Source of the DNA: Trichobilharzia regenti
Lineage: Eukaryota > Platyhelminthes > Trematoda > Strigeidida > Schistosomatidae
NCBI GenBank assembly: GCA_944472135.2
Contig: OX235265.1
Location: forward strand, 45,481,459-45,545,458
DNA length: 64,000 nt
Direction of reading: 5' to 3'
Every line of letters starts with the position of its first letter. The first letter of the stretch is position 1. Below the pieces are notes generated by a model. That model was not told where the DNA came from. It saw only the letters and a list, made by a program, of their open reading frames with translations, and did no database searches. Positions 10,874 through 25,894 of the stretch are shown here, piece by piece. The translations under genes were made by a program, and so were the position numbers.

Positions 10874-12754
10874 CTAGGCGTCGGCACAGAATAATTTACA
10901 CCAAAGATAATAGCATTCAAATAGTAACTTGAAACTAGAAATGCCTTTATTCATGCAAGTCAATTTAACAATTACTCTCTCGTTTACACTTGACTTATCC
11001 TCACTAAACTGAGCAATATCTTTCGTCTTTTCAAATGCACCAATACTATCAAAGTCATTGCACAAGATACTTGAGTTGACGGGCGTCTGTTTCATTGTGG
11101 ATGACAACACCAACGACGACTGATTGATACCAGTTGATGAACTTAGCGGTGGATCAGAAGCTGTTCTTGTTCGGCTTTCAGAAAGTTGTCTAACTGTAAG
11201 ATTACTTCCATTGCTGTCTTTTATTATTATATCCGGTTTAGCACTAGCATCTGATGATAGGTAGGCTACACGCTGTTCAGTTACACTGACAATCTCACAA
11301 TTATCCGTAACTTCTACCACTGCATCTGCTCCTAAATCTACTTCACGTTCAGGTTGTACAGAACCTTTGTTCAACTTACCAGTAGTGGGCATTCCCCTCA
11401 TTTCATCATGATCAACCAAAGATAAATGTGCACTATCATGATCATCATCACAAATATTCAATTTACCATCATCTATCTGGTCGACTTCATCATTTTCAAA
11501 CTCTTTAATAACATCAGTGGAGGATTTGGGTTCTTCCTCACAAATCCCTAAAGATTTTATACCTTCACTCTGACTAGTAACATCTTGTAAACTTGTAGAG
11601 TCAGAACTGCACTCTGAAGCAGCAACTCTATTCTGTGACACTCTATTCAACAATGGCTTACTAGTTGCAACTACAGACTTCTTCAACACACCGTTATCGT
11701 CACACAATTCGGAGTCAGGCCTGGAGTTTACATTGAGCTTATCACTGAACTTGCTCACTGGTTCACAGTTCACCTTTGTATGCACCTCTTGCAAACGTGT
11801 AAAACACAACCGTGTTTGTCTTGCAGCTTGCAACTTATCTGTTGAGGATGTACTACGAAACCTGTTACACTCACTAGATCTATATGCATTACTAGACATC
11901 ATGGAGCCTTCTCGATATCCACCTCTCTGAGGCCTATTCGTCATCAATGATTGCGTTTTACCCTCAGACTGCTCTATTCTAGGGGTGAGATGCAATATAC
12001 TGGCAAACTTGCTCATAGATTGATTGACACTATCTTTTACTAGTTTCAGGATATCATCAAACTTTGGCTCGATACCCTCATCCTCCATGCGGGAGCTTAT
12101 CTTCACCCACTTCCTTTGCAGTCGAGTAGGTAGGAGTCTTGCTATTACTTCTAGTATAAAACTCGAGTTGAGGTCACCCATGCAATTCATCGAAATCAAT
12201 GCATTCTTGTAAATCAGCAAATTATTCAAAACTCAGTGAGTACCTTGGAGTCATCTTGTAGTTGACTACCATTACCCTTATCCGCCTCGAGTAATTTCCC
12301 TACAATCATCGAAGGTCTTCCAAACCTTTGACGTAGTATGCTCATAGCCTCGTAGTAGCCCTCTTTTGGCTTCATAAACTTACAGCACTGTATAGCTCTT
12401 GAAGCATCATCAGTGCAATACCTCATCAAATACATCAACTTCATTTCATCATTTAACAAAAAACTACTCAGCATGATCTGAAACCCCCTTACAAATTGTA
12501 AATAATCAGCTGGGTTTCCTTCGAAACACTGTGGTTCAAATTTTGGCCTATTATCCCTGGACGGCGACCTTATCATGCTTAACATCACACACATCATTAC
12601 ACATAACAGACAACTCAACACTACTTACTTTCATGCTTGCATCCAAGACGCTCTGTCCCTCCTTTGACCCAGGCATCACTGGACTTGACGGAAATTCCAG
12701 AATGTTCCAGATAATACTTGTCCAAATATGACTTGCAGGCACCAGGAAAGACAA
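10874..12754 (-). pseudogene. BEL/Pao gag-like gene (DUF1759 type), broken
   Basis: Structural gag-like protein of a BEL/Pao element. The first frame (12754-12551) begins with MPGSKEGQSVLDASMKVS. A frameshift near 12550-12575 leads to KFEPQCFEGNPADYLQFV and SILRQRFGRPSMIV (12621-12226), typical of the DUF1759 gag domain. A second break (TGA just after KVLTEF) shifts one base back into the frame 12229-10874, which continues the domain (NNLLIYKNALISM, ILEVIARLLPTRLQRKW) and then a long Ser/Asp-rich region. The tail CYYLWCKLFC..AW may echo the connection segment of BEL pol (weak). No zinc knuckle, protease or RT is seen. The second break is identical in the plus copy; the first is not. Confidence 0.82.
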
Positions 12755-12772
12755 ACAGATACGATCAGAACC

Positions 12773-13139
12773 TGTCAGTCACGCCAGATATACTGTCAAT
12801 GTCCAGCTCTTACCACACTGACCCTCACTCTGTCCCTCGAAGACTTTCAAAAACACTTTGTAATAACCAACGCGAAAAGCAGAACACAGATTAGCGACTG
12901 AAGAATCCTTTATTCTTACGCCAATATGCAACCAACAATAAGATTTTTGCACACAAGGTCTGGGAACAAATGTTATAACAACAAATCACGATAATACTTC
13001 TGATAGTATTTTATCTTCCACTGAACAGCAAACGATGAGACGATGACTGCTGGATGGATGGCTCCCACGAAAATTATGGGGGAATTGGGTTTGAGCAAAC
13101 AACCATGAATTGATCGTTCAGTCTTCAGCTTCATTGACA
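12773..13139 (-). repeat. BEL 5' LTR of the minus copy
   Basis: 367 bp, TGTCAGTC...CATTGACA on the plus strand. It differs clearly from the inner 3' LTR of the same element (for example CACTGACCCTCACTCTGTCC against CTGGGACTCACGTTGTTCC) but shares the terminal CCATGAATTGATCGTTCA block with all BEL LTRs here. Confidence 0.88.
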
Positions 13140-15503
13140 ATGACAAAGCAAGTGAATGGGGTATACCTATTGAACACATAAAAAAGCCTTAAAGATCATA
13201 AGGGATATATGAACCTCAGTTGGCTCATCGTCTCATTCTTCTGAGTTCCTTAATCACCTACAACATCTGAGTGGTCATATAATGTCGTGTTGTAGAGGCC
13301 CTACATTAACACTCTCCTCCAAAAGAATGTTAGTTGATTTTCAAAACATTCCATGAAATAATATTTGTAATATTATTCAGTCATTCATGTAAATGTTTAC
13401 ACAACCCACTCCTAACTAAACTCCGAAAAGAGAAGTGAAATTCACTTACAAGCCACATGTGCTTCCTACACCTTTGCGAATATTTCTCGAAAAATACACA
13501 CGCAAACACATTCTTTAACACGCTGCTCTTGGTTTCCAGGACTTCCCCGAAGACGCCTAGATACCACCCTAATGAGCCTTATAACCGCTGGCTTCAAAAA
13601 GACGGGTCTTGCTAATTTCCCTAAGCCGTTTTCACCTTCGCCTATCTAACCAAACCATCTTTACTATGCAGCATCTGTTCCACGAGCCCGAATGGCCAAT
13701 ACTTTTTTACTGGAAAAGACTTATACTGCCATATATGAGCCTCCGACATATACATTCCTTATATCATACCCTTCAGTTTCCATAACTTTATTTCGAAGCC
13801 ATGGTAATTGATATACACGTAGACGAATTTTACGTCGAGGTGTTGTAACTAGAATATCTTATCCTTCTAAAACAACCATGCTTGCAAATCTTCGTCTTGT
13901 GATTGAAGAAAACATCTGACATTCACGGTCGAATAAAGATGGGCCGGTTTCTAAACCAATCAATATACTTGCACCCAACATAAATGCTCAGAGAACTCCC
14001 AAAATAGAGCAATTTTCCATACACTTGTACTAACGCTTAGGCCGATAGCTGTCGTTGGCAAACTATCTGCGGCCGCTGATTTGCTCGTGACAGTATGCTT
14101 AAATATCTCACTTCGCGGCGAGTTTTTTTGACACTGTTGGGTATCAGAAAATCCTGTATGTATGAGTTTCCTTTCTGTGCTGTCAGTACCTATACTTTGC
14201 ATATGATAAAATATTGCACATTAAAAGTTTGGGCTAAGATAACAAAGTCAACCATCATACTAGGATCAGGTGATTAGGCGATTCTGTATAAATTCAGTAG
14301 GTTTGGGAGCTCTTGTCATTAACGTTGAGGAATGGTACTCATAGGTGCAGTCGCTTTTACTCCCTGTGGGACTAGAGACTGTACTTGCTACTTCGATCAC
14401 AGGATGCAGTGCTTTGATTTTGTGACGTTTGGCCACAATTCCTTTCAGTCATATTTACTATCACAGGTTGGATACTAGAAGGGAAAAGCATGCTTCTGTG
14501 CCCACTTATTTTTACTCCATTTTAATTCATGGTGCCCCTCATCTAAGACATACTAACAGACATAGATAGTTTGCGTAAGTATCCCCGGTGGCCTTATTAT
14601 AAGCTTTAATCCAGTAGGTTTATTGGAAGTCCTTGTTACATTGCTAAATCCTGGCGGGTTGTCGCTACCTGTTGGCGGATGCATTTCACAATAACAATAA
14701 AAAGGAGGTACAAGAATAATCACCAAACGAAATAGAAGTGGTAAAGTATACATCTTGGCCTTTGATTTTTTGTTATTTCGCTCTGCGACAATCACACAGC
14801 AGTTACATAAGTCATGTTTATTTAACCAAAAGTGGAATATTATGGCATGAACGTAGCACTGGAGGATGCTTCGGTGATTCCACACGTTTAAGACAATCAT
14901 AAATGAGTTCTGTTTAGAAATAATAGTGGAAAAATCTCACGGGATCCATCACGTTGATGATTCTGAATAAAGTATTCCCTATGGCAGAGAGAAAAACGCA
15001 TACAAACAATAGACGTTCGTGCACCACATATCATACATTAGCCGCATCTCAATTAACCTCACTAAAGCCTTATGGTTTCTGTGAAAAATCTAAGTGGGCA
15101 GATATGGTAAAGATTTTTTCTTCAATCAACTAACTGAAACTTTTTAGCTGTTGATAGTGAGCATACATGTACGTCCCCGGAAGTATCTGCAATGCCATTT
15201 TCTGCCAGCAATACACAGCAGCTCAATTCAATTGGCAACAAACCCGTCAAGGTTCATTTTCATATGTTTTCAGATTAAAATTTTAAAGGTATCGTATGGT
15301 TCGCTGCAGTCCTCAGGTCAACATATAAAAGCAGAAAGAAAGTATTGTTTGTGTTGATTATCTATAAGAACAAAGATCAATAATTCGAGCGTTTTCAAGT
15401 CTTGAGTTTTGTTTCAAAGGATGACATGTGGATGTTGGATGTACTTGTTTTATCGTATCACTTTGTTAACTGACCGCCACGCATTGTGATTGTGGCGTTG
15501 ACG
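13140..15503. other. intergenic between BEL element and SEC61A
   Basis: AT-rich, many stops in all frames. A 115-codon open frame on the minus strand (14900-14553) has no recognisable domain. The proximal part (about 15300-15503) should contain the SEC61A promoter, but I see no convincing TATA box or other element. Confidence 0.5.
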
Positions 15504-18564
<3,061 letters not shown>

Positions 18565-21500
18565 AGGAAATCTCGTTAATCTGCAGTTTTTTCAGATCCA
18601 TCTGTCATTTCTTTCTAATCAATATTCGCAGTTGCAGTGTGCAAAATAATGATAAGCGTGAGAAAATGTCTTCGCATAGTTTGCCAAATGTTCGTAAAAC
18701 CACCAAACTTTCGACTGTACATTTAGCAGGTTTTCACATCTGTAGCTTTGGTCATTATTCGCATAACCAACTGTTTGATTTCCTTTGTTCAGTATTTCTG
18801 TCCTTATATTCACTCAACGTGTACATTTTGGTTATCATTATTTGCTTCGTACCATAACTTGTGATCATTAAATGTTTCATTCCTTCAAGACTTCTTTTTA
18901 ATGACGAGTGTCTTTTATCAATCCGACATCAATGGTAGAGATATTGTCATCACTCAAAAAACAGTTTGAAACTTAATACTGGATTTCCATTTGTATGTAC
19001 TTATTTGAAGTAACGCTTAGTCAGACCCTATTTTCATAGTGGGTTGAATGCTTACACCTAGCAATATTTCTCTTGAGTTCCATATTCTAGGGTTGATGAG
19101 ATCTCGGACTTAGATACCATTGATGTAGAGTATAGGACTAGTAGTTTCACAGTGAATACTTTCATTCCATGCATTTTGAAACCCACTATGTCTTGACAAG
19201 TGTGCAGTTTCCCATAGTAATAGTTAAAGTAAATGTTCCGTGTTGGTGGTAATTAGTTGCGTTTCGGGTGAGTTACTTCAGGAAATTGACCAGCTTTTGG
19301 AATTTCTAATCATTGTTTATAAACTGGTATTTTTATGAACGGAGTATCTCTAGTACTCCAACTTGTAGCTCACGATGCTTAAAGTATTCTTGACAGTTTA
19401 TTATTGGATTTCTTAAGTGAATCAGAGATTTGTGTAACCAAGAAAACTTTGAACAGAGTAGATTGGAGATATTGACTCCAAGAGTGCAAGTCGCCCATAG
19501 CTTGTAAGTGTATCCAAGATATGAAGAACATTACCTTGTGTCACGAGACCTCTAGTCGGTCAATGTGGGGTTTTTCTTAGAGTGGATTTCAGTCACCGTT
19601 GTATCCCGAAATCTAAAGTTAAGGGCGTTATCACTAAACACAGATACGGTAAGGGGTATGAGGATTTTGATAAACGTGCACAGTGAAGAGTAAATACATC
19701 TGTAATTCGTGCTTAAGCTTCTCTACGATTGGATTTCTCATCCTGTCTGGAAATGTTCACTTCCTCTGTGTGTGTCGAAATAACAGTTTGTGACTTGATG
19801 AGTAAATGCCTTATTTTGGTCTGCTCACTAAGTCTCCACCCGGTTCTGTGTCAGCTTAGCATACCAGTTTCAGGAAAATGAATAAGCATGCATACTCGTA
19901 TTCTTAACAAGTCTAACAATGAGGATTCGCAATCTTGTCGACTGGACTATTTTCTTTTTAAAACTACGGATAATACCTATCACGACATAAGAGAGAAACG
20001 TTTGTCAAAGGTATTTTCACGGTGTTTCCATTAGGTAATTATAAGAAAATAGTTTTTTCAGCTTGACACGAATGTATGTGTGATGAGAAATAAGTAATAA
20101 TGACTAATAGCCTAGAGGCTAATATAATATATGAATAGGAAAATGGTCGCGTTATGTGGAATATAGAATTGAGGTCAACGTATGCGTATGAAACGGATTG
20201 CAATAATACCTTACGGCTGAAAATGAAGGTAACAAATGGTAAATACAAAATCAAATCCAGGGATTGAACGGACTTCTTTTGAAGAACTGGATTCGGCTTC
20301 TCTATGCCTATAGCAATGGCTGTTATTACTCAAATAATTCAGAAGTACACTGTCTAAGACAGATTTCTCTTTGTAAATGTTCGTGTACGCACTGAATAGT
20401 TTTTTGACTGAACATGGATGTGATACGTGAGTGTAACGTTGTACTGAGAGTATATGTTGCTTCACCACTCAACATTTATGTTCCTTTATTAGACATGGTT
20501 GTGCAAAAAAAAATAAAGCGCAAGTTGTTAACTTTAATTTATTGTCTGGGTACATATTGAGCTACTGACACTACCAGTTAAAAATCTAAGAAGCTACATT
20601 CGCAACTAAGCAGTTCGCACCTATTCCTTTAGCCTTCTTTTGTATATACTGACCAATAATATAAACTGAGAGGCAGTGGTTTATATCAGTTCATCATGGG
20701 AACTAGTTTTGTACCTCTTGACCGCAACGCTACTTTCAATCATTTGGACAATTCTTTGGAATTGTTTAGATACAGCAGTCTCCGGAAAGCTTACCAACTT
20801 TCTGGAAGCCGAATACCTACACGTGACATACAAATACTTATTACTACAGGTATGATCTAACCTTGGGCATGAAGACAATGTCATTTCACTACGCAAAGCT
20901 ATAGAAATAACTAAAATCGCACTTATGTGGTAGACGGTGTTTGTATGACACACTGCAAAGTGTCGCTACAAGATGGTCGATGACGCGTTACTCTACTTCC
21001 TGAGGTAATCCTCTAGAAGTAGTCAACAAACCCACCCAGGTAGATTTGTTAACACTGCTTATTTGGGCCACCCTAAAAGTTACCGTGGTGTTTGCCAGCT
21101 GTCGACGTTCAGCGATAAATCACTGTGTGAATCCTTTCTCTACACTTGTGAAACCACGCCTTTGCAAGCTACAGGACATGTTCCATCAGTGTTCTCCCCG
21201 TAGAATTAATCAATGGTTTCATCCCGTAAGTCATTCGGAAATAGAACCATACGTTTCAGAATAGACGTAAAATTATCTTTCAGTAGATGTCATATTGAGA
21301 TATGTGTTACGAATGCTGCCTCAGAGGTATTCCATATTATTCGGTGTTTGCTAGCTATGGAAGTGGTTTGAAAATCTGAGATAACATGACAAAGACCTCT
21401 AGAATGATTTTACTTGGTTGCATGTCACTTGTCGTAGGCTCTGAAAGATGATGTAAATCGGTGGCCGGAGACATTGTGAGATACTACTTGGAATCAATAT

Positions 21501-22001
21501 CAACATATCATTACTTTTCTTCTATTTCTGAAAGTGATATTAGGTAACCAATGCTCTTTTGAAAGTCCTCGACAATTAAGCTTACCTACTTTTATTCGTT
21601 AATTATTATGTGCAGAGCATCTCTTAGTGATCATATTGTATTAAGTAAATAATAAACGCATTATGACCAGAAGGAAAGGCATAGTACACCGGCCAGTTTA
21701 TTCATATATTAACCAGCCGTGACGCAACCGCCGAAATAGGAATCACAGTTCTCAATCATTTTACGCCTTGAAAATCAGTGATTTCACGTGAAAGTCAACT
21801 GATTGGATTTTGAGAACTGCTGAGATTCTTTGGTAATGTCGTTTCAAATATTCTAGTGAAGCAGGGAAAATCACTCTTCGTAATCTTCGACATCTTGAGA
21901 ATTTCCCTCTGATCCCCCTTATTCCTCAGTCATGTTTGTGTTCTTCCTTTTATGTACTACCAAGAAGCGTAAGAAGATGAACTCGTAAATTTCTGTTCAT
22001 T
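18565..22001. other. SEC61A 3' flank and intergenic sequence
   Basis: 18565 to about 18870 is probably 3' UTR. The rest is AT-rich, without long open frames or recognisable element motifs on either strand. Confidence 0.5.
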
Positions 22002-22184
22002 ATTTTTTTTTATTACAGCTTGCATCCACACCGTATTTTTTGGTACAGGTTTGGAATTTTCAGCATGTGATATCGGTGGCCCAAATTTTGCAGGCCGACC
22101 ACAGATATCAGGTATGCGTCGGCAAGGGATCGAACCCCGGACCATGTGCATGGTCAGCGAGTCCTAACCACTGTACCACCGACG
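22002..22184 (-). repeat. tRNA-derived SINE, copy 1
   Basis: On the minus strand it starts GTCGGTGGTACAGTGGTTAGG (A-box like), has CCGGGGTTCGATCCC (B box), then a non-tRNA body (CTGATATCTGTGGTCGGCCTGC, GCTGAAAATTCCA) and ends AAGCTGTAATAAAAAAA. Copies 2 (25714, +) and 3 (51823, +) share head, body and the GTAATAA-type tail, so this is one pol III-type SINE family. Confidence 0.88.
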
Positions 22185-22456
22185 TCCTATGTCAAACAGT
22201 TGGTGAACATATACAGCAATACTACAAGCACTATAGGTCTTTCAACATTAAAGCTGACTTACTGAGTGTCAAGCGTTAGTGGAATTGAAGCTTTCCCCTG
22301 CAGACTTCATCAATTCAACCAAACTATTAATTTCTTTGGACAATGTAATAACGATACATGCGACCGAATACACCCAGTCTGTTTTTACTTAGTCGATATC
22401 TTGTCAACCTCTTGCAATCAGAATAATGAAAGTTATTAGATGTAGCTCAATTCTAA

Positions 22457-23164
22457 CTTCATCTCATTGGAGGAACAAATGTCAAACAATGCCTATGATT
22501 GTTCACGTCATGCGGATGAATCTAGACGCTAATTAAGTATAGTTTATAACGCACTGCTGCAACTATATGTACAACATAAGAGGAGTTTCTAGAAGAAAGA
22601 CGGAGACTTAACAAGACACTGGGCAGCAGTTGCACGACATCTGATTGGCACAAGGTATCAAGTAGTGTCACCAATAGCTACAAGTGTCATGAACTACTTC
22701 AAGGCAATAAAAAGTAGGCTGAAGTTTGCAGAAGCTTTTGCTATCAAACGGTTTACAATTGATTAACCTGCCGAGAGAGAAGTCGCAACAAACTTCTTAT
22801 AGGACTTTGACATCTAGCTGGTCCTATTATCTGTTTGACGGGAACGTTAATTTCTTTTCAATACTATTCAGTAGCATAATCAACTATTAAACACTATGCT
22901 TCACATATTTAAAAAAAAGCTTAATACTCAGATTTCTTTTATTTTGTTCACCACTAATTTTCTAATGACTTGTGCAACTTTACAGTATATGGTGCTCAGT
23001 GTCTTGTTAATTCTCCGTCTTTCTTCTAGAAACTCCTCTTATATTGTACAAATAGTTGCAGCTATGTGTTATAAACTATACTTAATTAGCGTTTGAATTC
23101 ATCCGCATAACGTGAACATTCATAAGTATTGTTCGACATTTGTTTCTCCAATGATGACAAAGTT
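22457..23164. repeat. inverted repeat, ~165-bp arms, ~375-bp spacer
   Basis: Arm 1 (about 22457-22620) and arm 2 (about 22996-23164) are reverse complements at roughly 85-90% identity by eye. Long exact blocks include CGCTAATTAAGTATAGTTTA and GAGGAGTTTCTAGAAGAAAG. The spacer begins with a Penelope endonuclease remnant. The arrangement suggests two inverted copies of a Penelope terminal part, or a foldback structure. Confidence 0.85.
22620..22766 (+). pseudogene. Penelope-like element endonuclease C-terminal fragment
   Basis: Reads AAVARHLIGTRYQVV and then RLKFAEAFAIKRFTID before a TAA. This matches the closing part of the Penelope GIY-YIG endonuclease (pattern S-x-I-x-K-H-L-x-x-T-G-H ... L-x-F-A-E-A-x-A-I-K-R), also visible at 63389-63646 in this window. 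The catalytic N-terminal part of the domain is not visible. The fragment starts exactly where arm 1 of the inverted repeat ends. Confidence 0.68.
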
Positions 23165-24354
23165 GTCTTGGTCTCTAATTAACATCGCGACTGCTAGCAT
23201 TCGTTATCATTGTTGTTCCCACCATCAGAATGTAAGCTTCTGTCACGCGGAGTATCGCTAGCTAGGCATATCCAGTAAACTGACTGATATGACAGATAAG
23301 CTAGTTGTTTAGTACGTCCTAGTCGAAGACTTTGGAGAACAATTACACTAAGACGCTTACCGGTGAATTAAATCTTGATGAACGAGTTGAGACGCGTTAC
23401 AATTAGTCACACCTGTTTACCTGAGTCTTTGAATCAACAGCCTCTTAACGAATGTCAACCATAACAAGAGGGTAATAGAGTTGCGGTACGTAAGTTACCT
23501 TACCATCCCTAACTAGCTTCATTTTTCTACCATCATGATAACTTTCACCTACAATCGTATCGTTGAACTGGAAATGATCAGACATACTGATGTGAATAGC
23601 TGTGTATATAAGGGTGTTTAGAAACGGAATCTGTTAGGTGTTCATCTCTTGCTGGCGGTTCCGAAACTTACCAAGAAATCGGTCTATAAATATATATACT
23701 ATAACTAAGAAGGGACTGAAAGGTTTGGAATGACAAATTCTCGCCTTCATCAGTCCTGAGGCTACATCACTGACTTCCGTGTCTATATAGTGCAAATCAC
23801 GACAGGCGATGCATGAAAGATGTCGCAAGTGTTAAAGTTCGATACTACGGAATGGAGAAATCTAAACCGAGCTTTGGCATCTGACGATAGAGTCCGTATC
23901 TTTTGGCTTCGTGAAAGTACATCATTTCAGGTTAGGTTAGACAAAAAAAGCATCCTCGTTAGTGCAATACAACAAAATATAGAGCTGTGGACCATATTTA
24001 ATATTGCAATTGGCATGTGATATGTAGAGAATTTGCTAACTACAATTCTATATGACCCTGACAGGATTACTGTACTCACTCTTTTGCTTCTAGCAACAGA
24101 TAAAGGTGACACCACTAACTGCAAATCCATAAGCAGATATACTGCAAGTCCTTCGACGGAGCAACCCACCTACCCACACAGCCTAATTCCAATATCCTTA
24201 CTTAATTTCTACTCGCGGTTTCCTCGGGAAGTCTACCTACACATGTGCTATAGCCACATATCCAGACGTTAGTTCCAGACAGGCACTTGAGACCTACATG
24301 ACCAACAGAGGAAATGTAAACAGATTTCAAACCACAATATATTCATTTCAAAAT
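23165..24354. other. intergenic, 3' of RPS14
   Basis: No gene or element recognised. RPS14 transcription runs leftward into this stretch, so the first ~100-200 bp left of 24355 are likely its 3' UTR. Confidence 0.5.
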
Positions 24355-24849
24355 TTACAAACGACGACCTCTTCTACCTCCCTTGCGACGTGTACTGTCT
24401 GTTGGGATTGGTGTGACATCTTCAATGCGACCTATACGCATTCCTGAACGTGCTAGAGCTCTTAAGGCGGACTGAGCAGCAGGACTTGGGGTTCGAACTC
24501 TACAAGATAAGTCATAGTGGGGATAATAAACTTACTTAGTTCCTCCTGTAGCGCGGATACGTATATGAAGAGCATTAATACCCAGAGTTTTGCACTTTTC
24601 TGCAACATCCTGAGCTGCAAGCATAGCTGCATATGGGCTGGATTCATCACGATCGGCTTTTACTTTCATGCCACCAGTGACACGAACAATTGTTTCAGCC
24701 CCAGTTGCATCCGTCACATGAACAAATGTGTCGTTGAACGAGGCATAGATGTGACATACTCCAAACACAAACTCCCCCTCTGCGACTTGTGGTCCAAGAG
24801 ATATTTGCTCCTCAACTACCTTTTTAGCTCCCTTACGTTTGGCCGCCAT
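24355..24849 (-). CDS. RPS14: 40S ribosomal protein S14 (uS11), complete, 2 exons
   Basis: Small-subunit ribosomal protein of the platform, near the mRNA exit region. Exon 1 is 24849-24536 and exon 2 is 24499-24355, separated by a 36-nt GT..AG intron (24535-24500); total 459 nt, 152 codons (family about 151). Landmarks: [55 protein letters not shown], and in exon 2 [20 protein letters not shown] followed by [20 protein letters not shown] and a final Leu. The ATG at 24849-24847 is chosen because it gives the family-like MAAKRKG start; one codon further out is GTG. The Lys at the splice junction (AA|A) is phase-consistent. The basic tail typical of uS11 is intact, so I expect a functional gene. 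Confidence 0.97.
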
Positions 24850-25713
24850 CACGCTTGCAGTTAAATAGCGCTCGAGTAGCGTTGACCTCCAAGACGTACA
24901 ACAAGACTTTAAGAGGGCTGAATGAATGTGTCGTGCTTATTCCCACAAAGGTGTGAAATATCTCCAAACCGCATTACAAAAAGACTGACTGCTTGATCTT
25001 CCGGATATTTCAAGTTATATTGCAGTATGCATTCGTGCTTAACTAAGCAATTTTAAGCAAAGTATTTCATAAAGTTTTTTCATATCAGATTGGTCAGGAA
25101 ACTATAAAGTTTGCAAATAACAGTCGGCCTGCCCATATGGATGAGAGAATTTTTAGTTTGAGGGAAAGAAAAGGTGAAAATCAAACTTACACGTACACAA
25201 GACAGTAAGCAATAAGGCACCCTAATAGACCGATTTCCATTAACTGTACGTATCAACGAGACAAAGAGATTGGATAAAGAGTATTCTTTGCGATAAATTT
25301 TTCATTGTGCTCTACAGTCGCATATACACGACAATATTATTGGTTTTTGATGTTATAGATTTCTTAAAATGAATAGGTAGTTTAAAAGCATGTGTAAATG
25401 ATAATATATATTAGAAAATTAATGAGACATTTAAAGGTAGTTAACACTATGGTAGCTTGTAACTGACTTGTGAAGAAGAGGAGACTGCCGGATTTTTACG
25501 ATTACTCAGTGACGGCTATTGCTAAGAATTGACTGTAGGAATTTCTTTTGAATACAAATGTTCGTCTTCTTGAGATAGATTCTTATTACCTCAGTTTTAT
25601 TCATGAGACGAACTTATAAGGCGAAATTAAGGTTGCTGGGACAAACGAAAACTACTTCAGTTGTCCTTTGGCGTGCAAAGTCGTATGCCCAGTTTTACTA
25701 TGCGTTTTACTGT
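24850..25713. other. RPS14 upstream region
   Basis: The sequence just right of 24849 should hold the promoter or trans-splice site of RPS14. On the minus strand TTTAACTGCAAG precedes the ATG by 4 nt and could be a 3' splice acceptor, but I cannot prove it. No other gene seen. Confidence 0.4.
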
Positions 25714-25894
25714 GCGACGGTGGCACAGTGGTTGGGACACTCGCCGACCATGCACATGGTCTGAGGTTCGATCCCCTGCCAACGCACACCTGATATCTAT
25801 GGTCGGCCTGCAGAATTTGGGCTGCTGATATCCATGCTGAAAATTCCATACTTGTACCAAAAATACAGTGTGGAATCAAGCTGTAATAAAAAAT
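25714..25894 (+). repeat. tRNA-derived SINE, copy 2
   Basis: Starts GCGACGGTGGCACAGTGG (A box TGGCACAGTGG), has GAGGTTCGATCCCC (B box), the shared body CACCTGATATCTATGGTCGG and GCTGAAAATTCCATAC, and ends AAGCTGTAATAAAAAA. Opposite orientation to copy 1. Confidence 0.9.

Larger units (their letters stand above)
9024..13139 (-). mobile_element. BEL/Pao-like retroelement, minus copy, mosaic ends
   Basis: Right to left: 5' LTR (12773-13139), gag-like frames (12754-10874), a 3-unit tandem repeat (10742-10293), a tail region, a 3' LTR (9585-9252), and butted against it a truncated second LTR (9251-9024). The interior is near-identical to the plus-strand copy at 29025-32871. No protease, RT, RNase H or integrase is present, so it cannot move alone. 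The 5' LTR resembles the outer truncated LTR (9024-9251), whereas the inner 3' LTR resembles the LTRs of the other copy. I could not find a matching target duplication. Confidence 0.85.

Noticed and set aside
14553..14900. 115-codon minus-strand frame
   Set aside because: No recognisable domain, no splice or promoter context, AT-rich surroundings.
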